From NCBI RefSeq assembly GCF_000003815.2, contig NC_049990.1, positions 5,288,626 to 5,352,625 on the forward strand: 64,000 bases of DNA, read 5' to 3'. The DNA is from Branchiostoma floridae (taxonomy: Eukaryota > Chordata > Leptocardii > Amphioxiformes > Branchiostomatidae). A model generated the notes under the pieces. The model was not told where the DNA came from, made no database searches, and was given only the letters and a program-made list of their open reading frames with translations. Below are positions 15,401 through 25,170 of the stretch, piece by piece (the first letter of the stretch is position 1; the number at the start of each line of letters is the position of its first letter). A program made the translations under genes and the position numbers.

Positions 15401-18400
15401 TAAAAGATAGATAGAACAAATTCATCCGAACAAATAAATCGTAGGTATATATAAATATATATTACAAACAAGAGAAATTTTACATGAACCAAAGAAAGTT
15501 TGGTTGGAAACAGAAGCCACAAATGTAGTAGGAAGAAGTCTAAAAACTCATTTTGTAAGCTCCTTCGAGTACTTACTCCTACAGACAAATAAAGAGCAAA
15601 GAGAGATAAAGATAAAGACTCTGTCAGAGAGATAAAGACTGAAAGAGCTGGGAAAATTCTAGGTCACAGAGGAGCTTTTATAAGACAAACAAGCATTGAG
15701 AGAGATAGGAGAGTCTATAGAAGGAACAACAATGCTTGCAGAGGGTACATATTTACATGTAAAATATTTCAAAGTTAGTCCAAACATATTTCCTTGTTAG
15801 TGCCATGTACATCAAAATAATTTCCAAACATTTCAATATTTCTAAAAAATTTGTGTCATTAGTCGTGGTTTAGAAATAAAATCATTGTTAAAACATAAGA
15901 TGAAAACATCTTTGCTGTTTTGAACTGGTGAACAACTCACTAGTAGTGAAACACTGCATACCCTTTGAAAGTTAATGTTACGTTAGTCAACAAAATGTTG
16001 GACAATGAATTCAACTTAACTGCCAGTTTGACATAAAAACAAAGCAGTCGGAAAGGAAAATTTCAGTTTCATTCACTGAGATCTCCATACTAGAACATGA
16101 TTCCTGTTTCAAACAGCGTGGGTTAGGGTATTGGTTAGGTGGGAGGGGCGCATCTAAACCAACACTGTGACATACTTACCCCCTAGTGGAGGGTACTGCA
16201 CTGAAACTGAGCTGTCGCTTTGCAGAGATTTCGCTTTTGTTCCCCGTGGGATCCCTACTTAATGGGGTGCTCCGAACTAACCCCGGTTCCCTGGCACTAT
16301 TTGCATGGACATTTGGGCACAGTTAATAATGTAAGTCAACCATACAAAAATGCAGCCGACCCTTTTAAGGAATGCACACCATGCGTTGAGGAGCAAAAAT
16401 CTGGATGTTGCAAAGAACACACGCCTCCGAGCTTAGCACGCCACCAAAGAGTTACCTAACTTCCAAAAACTGACAAAAACTCTTTTACAAGCCATGCCCA
16501 TTCAATTAAATGCTTCCCTGCTTTCCTCTGGCAAGCATAGAGTGTTTACCATTTGCATAGAACCACTATACATCAAGTACAGCCCTGTACAAAGTCTGCA
16601 AAGCGTTGCTGTCGTACGCTAAAGAGTTTAGAGTGAAGCTAAGCAAGTCCATGCAAAGTAAAAGGTTAGATCAAGAGCCTATCAACAGGCTAAAGCACTC
16701 TAAGAAGAACCCAAAACAGTTGTAGCAGACAGTCTAAATAAGCAATACCCCTTCATCATTGAGACAGCCTTGCACCTCTGCACTGCTTAGCTCCAAAGGA
16801 AAAAAAAGGCCAAGAACCTAAACCCCTTCAAACGTTTGTTCACCAAAGCAGCTCCCTCAAAAAACAAACTGACAGACACAACACTTCGCCCATAGGGGGG
16901 GACAGGCTCCCAAGACAAGAACGTTCTACTTGGCGATGTTACTCTTGGCGAGTAAGTTGTCCTTGAGCGTGTGTTTTGCATTAAGGAACGTGCGGGGTGG
17001 GACCTTGACTGCCAAACACGCCTGTTTGGACATGGGATTGGACTTGACACTGGCAAGCGTTCAGAGGGAAAGATGGTTTGTTCCAAAGTGAGGGGGGGAG
17101 GGCTGTGCTATGTGTAAACAAAGGGGGGAGTCAGGTATCCAAACACTTCTGGGCCCTATATATAAACACCAAGACCAGGTAAGGGCAGAGGGGGCCACAC
17201 CAAAGAATGCAGGATGTGGTGACAGACTAACAGATGGGAGAGTGATCTACTGCTAGGCTATGTAAATAATGGTAGGCTTTTTGTCTGGTCTACATGTAGG
17301 TCTGTCAGATGTTACTTTTAACAAAGTTCTACACTTCAAAAGTGTTGGATGAGTCTACAGATGGTCACACCTGGCGCTAAGGCATCTGAATATTGGGCAG
17401 TGTTCCAAGTGACCTCTTTTAACTTCAAGAGAAAAGTCTGTTATCCCATTATCCTATAGTCTCACAATTGTTGGCCTAATTTAACTTCCCAAAATACCAT
17501 TTAACCTAAAGAGGACAGCATTTCTATCTAATGAGGGAAAGTAAATCATATCTTTTACCATTAGTGGTAAAAAGTGTCAGAGTTACAAAACAGTATTTTA
17601 CATGTACTTGGAGCTGGCATTAAGGAACAGAAAAAGAGGTGGGCTTCTTATCAAATGTGTTTAAGAAGTAGGCTAAGTAACTGATAGTTTAAATATCATT
17701 ATTGCAATATGTCCCATCTTTTTTTCTAAATAAGGACTTCAACTTCTGCCAGTAGAGTGAGCGCTTGTAACAAATAGACATCTGTATTTCGTTGTACTGT
17801 ACATAGTACGTGTACATTTTATAAGAATGTATCTAACTTGTATTTTGCATGTATGGTATTGATCAGTTTTTCTCATGATAATTGATATAGCATGTTTGTA
17901 AGCCGTTGAGTTTAAACTAGTGCTGAAAAATCTAAGCCACATGTCAACATCGAACCAACAGTAAGCATACGTTAGCAGCGAACAGTACATGTTACCTGAT
18001 ATCCATGGCCACCTATCTGTTCCTGAATGAATTGCATGTAAAAGAGAGAACACTGACATCAAATACTCCATCTGAATTTCTGAAATAGCCAGGATAGGGT
18101 GGGAGAACTGATTAACCCAACATGCATGTGATCCAAAAATTAGGGTAACGGTTTAAATATGCATGGACATACCATCAAGTAGGGCTCAAAATTCATTATT
18201 GGACATAGCTAAGCTGCACCCAACCTAAAAATCTAGGTACACAAGAAAAATTCGGGTGAACAACATTTAGTCAGCAAAACCTAATAACAAAGGTTACTGC
18301 CTTTCTTTATACTGAATCAAAACTTGAAGCTGAAATTCTACAGCTAAATAAATGAATAAACAAAATTTATATAATTATGAATAAGTAAATTTTCAAGAGC

Positions 18401-20334
18401 TGACTTCAAGGTTATAAGCAAGCAGTAATTCAACATAGGTTTTATTATTTTTCTAATATTTGAAAATCAATAATACTTCTAGTTTGCTGTATATGTTTTC
18501 ATATAAGTTCATCAGCAAAAATTAGGTGCATCCAGTATTTTGAGATCTATCAATGACTTAATAGGACATTATCACTCAATAAATAGTAGTTAGACTTAGA
18601 GACACTACCACAATTACTACAACAATGTCAAATCAACATTAGAGTTGAACATTTTTACTATTAGTTTTCAATATTTGATGCATTGATAGGGGGAAAACTG
18701 TAACAACAAGGAACACAATGACTTTCTTCAACTTTGGCACATGAAAGAATATGAGCATTTAGATTCACATCCTAAATGGTACATGAAAACTTTTTACTTC
18801 CCTTTAATGAAAATAAAATGAAGTGGGGAATCCAGAAAACATGAAATTGAATTAGTATGGCCTAACCCATGATAGTACATTAAAAACATGTCTATTGTTG
18901 GAGCAAATTAATAGCTTTGTCATCCCTACCAGAAAACTATGTCAGCTGGCACAGGAAACTGTCAGGACCTATTAGCTATCTTGAAGACAGGCTGCAAATC
19001 TTGCAGACCTTCTCTTTTCAGAAATGAAGAAGTCATTTCTTGTACAACGTTTTTTTTTTCTCAAATGTTATTGTTTGATCTTTGATTGGCTACTGTAGAA
19101 CAGGAAAATCCTGTCAATAGTCAATAAAAAAAAATAGTAGGGAAAAGTATTATTCATGACAGGAATCAATCAAAGATTCTGTGCAATGGCTCAGGGCTAG
19201 CCCTGGAGTGATCATCTAGCAATCAAAAAGTCACTGCTTTCTTTTTTGACATCCATTCTTTATTATTCTATTTCTAGTCAACTGTTCTTGCTCATCTTCA
19301 TCATGCATTGATTCATCAATCATTCTTGCTCAGGAATGTAAATTAGCGTAATTGTTTTGGCACCATTTTACAACTTATTATCCTCTGGGTTAGGGTTGAT
19401 ACCGGTAGTATCATGAGGTGTTATTCACAAGATTTCAAAGGAACATCCTGTCAATAGTGCTATAAAAAGAATTCTGATTGACAAGAACAATAGGGCCAAA
19501 ACATTCTTATAAACAATAACATTGATTCTGTCAAAAGCCTCGGCCAGTCTTACATGACATTGACAGCCATAAAACAACTTATGATCTATGTGTAACACTT
19601 TGAACTATGATGTTGAAAAAAAGATGGAAACTATGACCTTAAACTTGAAATTGTAACACAATACTACCCTGTTGCTGGGGCCTTGACCATGGCATTCAGC
19701 CAGACCAGACACCGGAAGTGACTTATTCATCACCCAGTCTGGGTCTGTCTGAATATGGACAAACTCTAAAAATAAAATCAACAACTGAAGAAATTACGCT
19801 GTGACAATCTTTTACACAGCTTTACTGAACTGTTTTAAGAGATACTGTAACACTTGCATGCTTGCCTGACATTTAACTTGAGTTATTGATACCATATATG
19901 TTAACGTTAGATGACAATTAATTCAATAATTTTCTTGTTATCTTGTTTTGGAATCTACAGCTAACGGTCTATAGTATTTCCTTCCCTTTTCTACGGTCCC
20001 GAGTATCTCATACACAGATCTCTTGACAGATCATAAGGATATGATAGTAGATGCACTGAAGACTTTTAGATATTAGAAAATTAAAGGGTTTAATTAGTAA
20101 ATTAAAAGAAAAGACGTCCGTTCCAGAAATAAACCTCTATTTGTCAGAGAGGAGGGGCGATCGTCCCGACAACGATCAAGCGCGTAAAACTGTCAAACGA
20201 GGCGGAAATTAACGAACTTCGCTGCCCACAAGCATAGAGACAAGCCCATATTAAATAACAGATTGCAAATCTGCGTGATCTGAGCCCATTTTGGGTTAAA
20301 AAACGAGAATTTTGGGTGTGTACCTGCCCGTCAT
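344..20334 (-). CDS. LIMS1: PINCH / LIMS1, five-LIM-domain focal adhesion adaptor
   Basis: Coding exons read on the minus strand: 20334-20324, 12444-12331, 12067-12022, 11653-11587, 10403-10283, 9705-9634, 9444-9367, 8844-8749, 8046-7992, 7003-6862, 6414-6339, then one of three last exons (4806-4692, 3960-3873 or 434-344). All junctions are GT-AG and every phase joins. Products are 330, 321 or 322 aa, against about 325 for vertebrate LIMS1. Five LIM double zinc fingers are visible, from [20 protein letters not shown] (LIM1) through GKYICQKC (LIM3) and [18 protein letters not shown] (LIM3-4) to [18 protein letters not shown] (LIM5). Family knowledge: PINCH binds integrin-linked kinase through LIM1 and parvin joins to form the IPP complex at integrin adhesions; LIM5 binds RSU1. 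Start: the 11-nt exon gives MTG before [11 protein letters not shown]; the ATG inside exon 2 has A at -3 and could be used instead. Recognition is very secure, exact starts less so. Confidence 0.95.
503..719. mobile_element. TA-flanked MITE, family 1, copy 1
   Basis: A 217-bp palindromic element with termini ACGCTAGTTCACCTTTATC and their complement, flanked by TA on each side. The inner arms carry GATATCAAGTCGACGG and its complement. TA target duplication suggests Tc1/mariner-type mobilisation. It lies about 70 bp upstream of PINCH last exon C in gene orientation. Confidence 0.85.
729..912. mobile_element. Palindromic MITE with TTCAAATACAATTCAA ends
   Basis: Near-perfect 184-bp palindrome. 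The outer arms read TTCAAATACAATTCAACCTC and complement; the inner arms hold the CCGGACGTTTC..GTGACATCCA block. The inner block resembles the widespread GACGTTTCAGATAGCATCCA repeat of this window, so they may be related. Confidence 0.75.
913..3344. other. Non-coding interval between PINCH last exons B and C
   Basis: Intron or 3' UTR depending on which terminal exon is used. No coding sequence or clear repeat was recognised. Confidence 0.6.
3345..3815. repeat. Tandem duplication interrupted by a MITE
   Basis: The segment TCTACTGACTCTT..CTAAACTACATGTATGTA occurs at about 3350-3429 and 3699-3773, followed in each unit by AGCATGCAGGAG..GCTGAGTCAGCC. In the first unit the MITE 3430-3647 splits the two parts. 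Confidence 0.85.
3430..3647. mobile_element. TA-flanked MITE, family 1, copy 2
   Basis: Same palindromic family as 503-719. It is inserted in one unit of a local tandem duplication (about 3345-3694 against 3690-3815), so the second unit preserves the empty site: ATGTATGTAGTAGCATGC without the element. This shows directly that the target TA was duplicated. Confidence 0.9.
3873..3960 (-). CDS. LIMS1: PINCH alternative last exon B
   Basis: Second terminal exon, in the same phase as A. It encodes [20 protein letters not shown] then PMELKKRYK and TGA. It keeps the LIM5 CxxC and the basic ELKKR tail known from PINCH proteins, with a shortened end. The acceptor flank resembles that of exon A. A TA-flanked MITE lies about 220 bp downstream (3430-3647) and carries an AATAAA-like hexamer on this strand near 3445. 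Confidence 0.8.
4026..4328. mobile_element. hAT-type MITE between PINCH last exons A and B
   Basis: 303 bp with ends CAGTGTTCTAGCC and GGCTAGAACCCTG. It is flanked by 8-bp near-identical duplications, GTATAATA (4018-4025) and GTATAGTA (4329-4336). Terminal CAG and an 8-bp target duplication are hAT hallmarks. Confidence 0.8.
4692..4806 (-). CDS. LIMS1: PINCH alternative last exon A
   Basis: First of three 3' terminal exons downstream of the exon ending at 6339. The acceptor is CCACACAG and the first base completes the split codon AA|C. It encodes [18 protein letters not shown], keeping the CxxC pair that closes LIM5, then a divergent basic/aromatic tail ([14 protein letters not shown], ending LFDC, TGA at 4692-4694). 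The usual ELKKR tail is absent. About 25 bp of upstream intron match exon B, so A and B are tandem duplicates. It may be expressed or a decaying copy; the frame is open, but no polyadenylation signal was seen before exon B. Confidence 0.7.
6580..6745 (-). repeat. SINE core fragment
   Basis: Contains GTGTGAAAAGCCTTTCCCAA and GACACAACATCT, matching the core block of the SINE at 62490-62957 (GAGGAAAGTCGTGTTAAGTG then CCTTTCCCAAGGGCACAA). Degraded; boundaries approximate. Confidence 0.5.
7241..7784. mobile_element. TTAA-flanked MITE (piggyBac-like)
   Basis: Terminal inverted repeats TTAAAGGGGCATTCCACTCC and its complement bound a 544-bp element. TTAA sits at both ends, the piggyBac target duplication. 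No transposase was seen inside. It lies in the PINCH intron between 7003 and 7992. Confidence 0.8.
8510..8720. mobile_element. TA-flanked MITE, family 1, copy 3
   Basis: Third copy, with TA on both sides. Its end is 28 bp from the donor of the PINCH exon at 8749-8844. Confidence 0.85.
10739..10866. mobile_element. Short palindromic MITE
   Basis: Ends CAACACAGTGTATTCTG and CAGAATACACCATGTTG enclose about 128 bp in a PINCH intron. Family unknown; boundaries approximate. Confidence 0.55.
11189..11511. mobile_element. hAT-like MITE, CAGGGCTCGAAATAC ends
   Basis: 323 bp with terminal CAGGGCTCGAAATAC and, at the other end, GTATTTCAAGCCCTT; inner inverted copies of the CACCTGCA motif. The target duplication is not clear. 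It lies in the PINCH intron between 10403 and 11587. A lone AGGGCTCAAAAT near 18182 may be a remnant of the same family. Confidence 0.65.
12430..12790 (-). repeat. Duplication of the PINCH exon 2 acceptor region
   Basis: Two diverged copies with a period near 185 bp: about 12430-12605, which includes the exon 2 acceptor and ATG, and 12615-12790. The upstream copy retains a pyrimidine tract, AG and the words CGCCATCATGTCCAA, but diverges soon afterwards and loses the LIM1 codons. It is a possible decoy acceptor with an ATG. Confidence 0.7.
12840..12992 (-). repeat. tRNA-derived SINE in PINCH intron 1
   Basis: On the minus strand the element starts ATGTCCCTGTAGTTCAACTG and carries an A-box-like TAGTTCAACTGGTAGC and a B-box-like AGTTCAAATCC about 45 nt later, as in a tRNA head, then a body towards 12840. 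Not a functional tRNA: no closing acceptor stem. Confidence 0.6.
13090..20320. other. PINCH intron 1, no further gene recognised
   Basis: AT-rich sequence without convincing exons on either strand. Open frames here (for example 16787-17086 minus and 17739-18071 minus) show no domain or splice context. A CpG-richer patch around 14960-15070 was noted, but no gene was found. Confidence 0.6.
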
Positions 20335-20387
20335 AGGTTCCACTTCCGCTGTCTCCCCGCTCCGAATGGCTGCCCGCCGCGCGGCAT
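20331..20387 (-). other. Upstream ORF overlapping the PINCH start codon
   Basis: An 18-codon reading frame starts at ATG 20387-20385 and stops at TGA 20333-20331. It overlaps the candidate main ATG (20334-20332) in an ATGA arrangement. If it is in the mRNA leader it could reduce initiation at this start in favour of the exon 2 ATG. Short and possibly accidental. Confidence 0.3.
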
Positions 20388-20500
20388 GATGGGTAATAAA
20401 CATAGTTTGGTGCAGGACCCCAAAGGTGGACATGTTTCTGCCTGGTGAGACAACAGGTGCAGGTTTGGGGCCATGCCGGGACGGACATGTTGATACTTTG
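20335..20500 (-). promoter_or_regulatory. Putative PINCH 5' UTR/promoter, CpG-rich
   Basis: Upstream of the first coding exon the sequence turns GC- and CpG-rich (around 20340-20400), unlike the AT-rich surroundings, as expected for a CpG promoter. No TATA box is evident. Position next to the phase-correct 11-nt exon is the main argument; the transcription start is unknown. Confidence 0.45.
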
Positions 20501-20589
20501 GATTAAGAAAACTATTTTGATAAAAGGCAGGGGAAATTGCAATGGCAGTCCTGTCCTCAACTCCATTGATGCCCCATATGCAACTTTGC

Positions 20590-20740
20590 AGAGGTTTTAC
20601 GTGTTCGCGGTTTTCGCGGTGACGACTTCACCGCGAAATTGAAACCACAGGAAAATGTCTGTTTTGTGTCCTGTCCGCCTAGCCTCTTGTTTCAACCGTG
20701 ACTTTGAAACCACTGTAAGGACTTTATTTACAGTGAAATT
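20590..20740. repeat. TTCGCGGTTTTCGCGGTGA-type short repeat
   Basis: TGTTCGCGGTTTTCGCGGTGA, then ACCGCGAAATTGAAACCAC, resembles the block at 28108-28160 (TGTTCGCGTTTTTCACGG then ACCGCGAACTCAAAACCAC). A dispersed, partly palindromic repeat of unknown class. Confidence 0.55.
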
Positions 20741-21179
20741 AAATCGCCATGGGAATTTCTCCTTTTTGCAGCACGAGAACTATTGCATTGCAGAAATCAG
20801 CGGGAGGCCAGTCTTTGAACAGAATCAATGACACTAAAAATCAAAATAATAACTCTACCCAAGGTCCTTGCTCTACCAATTTGTTTCTATCAAAATTAAA
20901 CAGACCTCTTTCCGACTTAATATTTTTGTTACATTGTTTATACCTAAATCTTCAAAACGTATTTCAGTGTAAAGCAAATTTCATCTTTTTCAAGATAGGA
21001 ATTTTACCTCATAAGAAAGTTGAAAGAGTAATGATATCCCCTTATTTGCATTACATTTGTCATAATGTAACGGATGGAATCAGCTTGATTATCAGGGTTG
21101 TTAAAAGACGAATGAATTTCCAACACACTGTACCGAAGCGCCCCCTACTTCAGAGGATCAGAAGTGTCCGACACCACGA

Positions 21180-21380
21180 CTCCAAGCAGAGGTTAGGCTC
21201 CGGCGGTTGTTTGATGTTTTTAGGCGTTTTTATCGGGCTTTCTATTTTGTACTGTTTTCTTAATCATCTTGCAGCCTAACGAGACATCAAGAAAACAGTC
21301 CAAAATAGAAAGCCCGATAAAAACGTCTAAAACAACGTCAACGTCAAACAGCAGTAGCCTAACCTCTGCTTGGAGAGTAG
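21180..21380. mobile_element. Palindromic MITE with CTCCAAGCAGAGGTTAGGCT arms
   Basis: Arms CTCCAAGCAGAGGTTAG and complement, plus inner arms GCGTTTTTATCGGGCTTTCT and complement, fold into a hairpin of about 200 bp. Lone ends with the same CTCCAAGCAGA word occur near 42532 and 57500. Confidence 0.7.
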
Positions 21381-21901
21381 CACCATGATACGGCTGGAGG
21401 TCGTTGGTGTTTGGTTTTTACTGGGTGGGCAATACCAGCATCAGGGCACTGTAGGCACCCCGCATTCCCCGCGTTACATGCCATGGGGCCCTCCGGGGAT
21501 ACAAACAGTATGAAGTTACTGTAACATATGAACTCTGCCTTTGTTTCAATACTATCTGGTGACAACGGTACTTTTGAAAACCATATGAAAATGGAGGATA
21601 AGCACATACAAACTATTAACTTGAAGGGCAAACGCCCGTATGCTGGGCATAGGAGATGATGAAGGTATAACATACATGTACAAGAGACACTGACAAAGTA
21701 CAGATTTAGGAAGGCGAGTTGAACTTTAGGAGAAGTAGACTAGAATGGAAAAGGCAATACTTTCAACTGACAGGCCGCTAAGGCCTATCTGGAACATGTA
21801 AGAATATGCAAGCAAATGAAGAAGGGACGATAAAATCTCAAAGCTTTCCATGAAAAGGTTTACTGATACTCGTAAAGGGGATAGTCACGACGGTCAGACT
21901 A

Positions 21902-23183
21902 TACTAAACTCGGCACAAAAAGTTTGGAATATCAATTTTGGCTGATCATATTTCCGTTGTTTCTGCATCAATTTTAATGTGTTATATGTCAAAAGAAAGC
22001 GTGTGTGATTTTCTTTCACATGGTATCAAACTCCTTATGATTATAAATTCGTGAAACGAGCACCAGGGCTACTCACGTCAGTGGGTCGCGAAAAAAAAGT
22101 GCCCAAATTTCAATTTTTGTGTTCAACTCTGTATCATCCTGCTGGTATGGGTGCGGTGTCAAGGATTTAATCTATCCTTTTTTCAGGTAATCTTTGGTAT
22201 ACAGAACATCCAAGTTTATCTTTAACATTTGATAAGAGTATATGTGCCTTTTTGGTTGTTGAGTGACCAAATCGAGACGTGGAGGCGGCAAGGAGAATGC
22301 CACGCTGACAGTCGTACGGATAGGGCGTAACAGCGCGTAGCACTTGGGGTGGTGTATGTATGGCTGCCACGGGAAAAACCAGGTTCACTATCATCCCAGA
22401 CAAGACAACCATAATGCTGTGAGATGCAGGACACCATTCTCCATTCAGTTGAAATGTCATACCCCTCCAATATGAGGCCGATGACATTCTCATGATTCTG
22501 CAAGAATACACCGCCTGTTCACGCACACAGTCTGCACAATAGACCTTGCTCCGTGTGGACGGGCGTTGTAGTCTAACACTTGCAGAATTGCATTTGGTCC
22601 CCCACTAGCACACGCTGACGAGGTATGACATTGCGACTGAATGGAGAATGGTGCCCTGTATCTCACAATATTAAGGTTGTCTTGTCTGGGATGATAGTGA
22701 ACCTGGTTTTTCCCGTGGCAGCCATACATACACCACACCAAGTGCTACGCGCTGTTACGCCCTATCCGTACGACTGTCAGCGTGGTATTCTCCTTGCCGC
22801 CTCCACACCTCGATTCGGTCATTCAATAGCCAAAAAGGCACATATACTCTTATCAAATGTTAAAGATAAACTTGGATGTTCTGTATACCAAAAATTACGC
22901 GAAAAAAAGGATAGATTGAATCCTTGACACCGCACCCATACCAGCAGGATGATACAGAGTTGACCACAAAAATTGAAATTTGGGCACTTTTTTTTCGTGA
23001 CCCACTGACGTGAGTAGCCCTGGTGCTCGTTCCACGAATTTATAATCATAAGGAGTTTGATACCGTGTGAAAGAAAATCACACACGCTTTCTTTTGATAT
23101 ATAACACATTGAAATTGATGCAGAAAGAACGGAAATATGATCAGCCAAAGTTGATATTCCAAACTTTTTGTGCCGAGTTTATA
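21902..23183. mobile_element. Giant inverted repeat derived from a Tc1/mariner-like transposon
   Basis: Two arms of about 570 bp (about 21904-22480 and 22625-23180) are near-complementary, with about 145 bp of unpaired centre. The outer ends read AAACTCGGCACAAAAAGTTT and complement, with TA outside. Both arms translate to Tc1-type transposase remnants (WRRQGECHADSRT on the plus strand, WRRQGEYHADSRT on the minus). On the minus strand the centre reads NARPHGAR, the region of the second catalytic acidic residue, but the expected Asp position appears to be Tyr and frames are broken. A dead, foldback-style copy. Confidence 0.8.
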
Positions 23184-24242
23184 TTGTTCCGTACTTTTCT
23201 TGAGTTTCAACACTAAATAGCCTTGACCGCTGTCAGTATAACATAACATCCCTGTATGGACAAACTTGTATTACAAGCAAGTGTACCTATAAGGGTATAT
23301 ATAATGTACGCACACGCTCCCCGTGCCAATGTCGGGTCATAGCCTACGTATGGCTACGTACTGCTGTCCTTCACATTGGCAGGGAGGGGTACTAGTATTT
23401 CTTACCTCGGTCAGTTTAGAGATTGGACGGTTTCCCTTGGCGGGAGATAGGTGATAAGATAGTTAAAATGAAACTCCACGATGTCTTAGAAGACGTGGCA
23501 GTGCAGTACTAGCCTCCACTAGGACTTCCTAAGAGGTTATGGATACTGTAGTAATTCGGCGAGTAAAGTACGTAATGCACAACAGAGATACATTTACCTA
23601 ACTTCGCGGGCAAATTAAACTCTATTGTGGCCAAACTCCTCTGGCAAATTATTCTTCCTATTTCGTCAATTTCTTACAGCAAACGTAGAAGCCTCTATAG
23701 TGTAATTATAAAGGTAAGGCTTTTTTTCGTAAACATCTCCACTCAGCTGTTCTTTCCCGAGTAAACAACACGTTACGTACATGGACGTGGAATTCAATGG
23801 CGCACGGCCCGGAGAAATCGAGAGTTCTCCACTACGTTATAGTTTACACGGGTGCATGTTTCAAAAGGGGATGCGTTTGGTGTAAAAGGAATGATTTGGC
23901 CATGGCTAGTTAGAAAATATTATTGTTAAAGGATCATCGCAAGAAGTTACTAGTATATTTTACAAATCATATTGACTATGAACCCCTGCCGCCGCAATGG
24001 TCTACAAAGAACTGAGAGTTCTCCATTGCGATATAATTTACAAGAGTGCAAAGTGTAAAAATTGATGTGTTTGGTGTCAAGCAAACGATTTGGCCAGTTC
24101 TATTTCAAAATTAGAATATTACTCGCAACAAAATTGGAGTTTACGTTGTCGGTAGCGCGCGCGTGTTTGTGTGAAAGAGAGAGAGCGATTACTGCGAGGT
24201 TCCTAGATGGATTTTTTTTATATTTCTTATATTGGGAGGTGT
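23184..24242. other. Non-coding interval between the palindrome and the 24.5-kb exon
   Basis: No exon, RNA gene or clear element recognised. Short related segments (GAGAGTTCTCCAC / GAGAGTTCTCCATTGCG near 23820 and 24010) hint at an old local duplication. Confidence 0.5.
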
Positions 24243-24490
24243 TTATGTGACCTCAAAATGATTAGATTTTGCCCCCCCCCCCTCCAAGCAGCTTGCTAAG
24301 AATGAAGGTGTTACAATATCTAAAATTATATCATATCTCACCTCAAGTCACCTCCGCGCCATTGAGACACAGACCTCGAAATGGTTAGACACCCCCCCCC
24401 CCCCAGCAGTTTGTCAATGATAAAGATGTTACAGTTGAGAAAAACATAAAACCCCACCTCCAGTCCCCTCCGCGCCATTGCGACACAGAC
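24243..24490 (-). repeat. Tandem duplication of the 24.5-kb exon's donor region
   Basis: Two units of about 115-135 bp (about 24243-24376 and 24377-24490) follow the exon end. Each starts on the minus strand with GTCTGTGTC and a CAATGGCGCGGAGG block, includes GTTACA-like sequence and a C/G homopolymer, and ends in GAG before the next GTC. The donor sequence GAG|GTCTGTGTC is therefore present twice, with a third GAG|GTC at the outer edge. Confidence 0.75.
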
Positions 24491-25020
24491 CTCATGGTCC
24501 CGGGTGCGGCCTCAGACTCGTCAGCCTCCATCTGTATCTCCACCTCGGAGAAACCCGTCTCGTCCCCCGTATCGGCACCGCTGTCTCCGCCGTCCCCTGC
24601 TCCCATCCCGTCATCATCCCCCATGCCGTCATCCCCCATCCCCGTCCCGGAGTCATCCTCTTCGTTCAGGGTTATGGTTTCTTCAAAGTACACGATGGGT
24701 TCTGGCGAAGGCGTCTTGGGCTTGGGAGGAGGTGGCGTCTTGGGCTTGGGAGGTGGAGGAGGCGTCTTGGGTTTAGGGGGAGGGGAGGGCGTGATGCGCC
24801 GTGGGGGCGGGGTGGGTGGTTTGGGTTTGGGCTTCCTTTTCACCTTCTTCTTCACCTTCTTCTTGATCTTCCTCTTCTTGGGTTCGCCGGTGTCTCTGCC
24901 GTCGAGGATGGCCTCGAGATCCCAGTGGCTCTTCGGGACGAGGTCTTCCACCTCTATCTCCACCTCGGTATCCGTCTCCGTCCAGTCCGCCTCGTCCGGG
25001 AGAATTTCGTCCATCATCAT
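24491..25020 (-). CDS. Disordered acidic/basic/proline-rich protein; possible alternative first exon of PINCH
   Basis: Not recognised as a family. The open frame begins ATGATGATGGAC (MMMDEILPDEADW) and runs 176 codons to a plausible donor (ATGAG|GTCTGT), or 211 codons to a stop at 24385 if unspliced. Order of composition: acidic residues 1-45; a very basic block around 48-70 (KKRKIKKKVKKKVKRKPKPK); PxxP-rich repeats around 71-110 with PKPKTP units; then Gly/Asp/Glu-rich to about 175. No signal peptide or fold is evident. The donor leaves two bases, the same phase that PINCH exon 2 (12444) accepts, so it could add about 176 residues to PINCH. A one-in-three phase coincidence is also possible, and it may be a separate gene. 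Frames on the other strand are open too because of the low complexity; this strand is preferred for its ATG and typical disordered composition. Confidence 0.5.
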
Positions 25021-25079
25021 GGCTGCTGGTTCTGTGGTGGTCTCTCTCTCTATCTTGTAGTCACACCACTGGACACAGT

Positions 25080-25170
25080 GTCAACCCCCTAAGGACCTCT
25101 ATGTCACACGGTTGTAGAATTCTCTGCACACTTGCGTCCCCAGGTTCGATTCCCGGTCACATAAGGCAAA
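25080..25170 (+). repeat. tRNA-like SINE fragment
   Basis: Contains a B-box-like AGGTTCGATTCCCGGTCACA about 45 nt after a weak A-box region. Partial; too degenerate for a tRNA call. Confidence 0.45.

Noticed and set aside
16787-17086. 99-codon minus-strand frame in PINCH intron 1 as an alternative first exon
   Set aside because: No donor of fitting phase seen and no PINCH-like or conserved sequence.
20749-21279. 176-codon open frame on the plus strand
   Set aside because: No domain, no splice context, and it overlaps a palindromic MITE; composition is that of non-coding AT-rich sequence.
22167-22927. Paired 93-119 aa frames in the palindrome, considered as a host gene
   Set aside because: Out-of-frame readings of Tc1-like transposase remnants; the transposase frames themselves carry stops.
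24494-25060. Long Ser/Pro/Gly-rich frames on the plus strand opposite the 24.5-kb exon
   Set aside because: Shadows of the low-complexity minus-strand frame; no good start or splice context.
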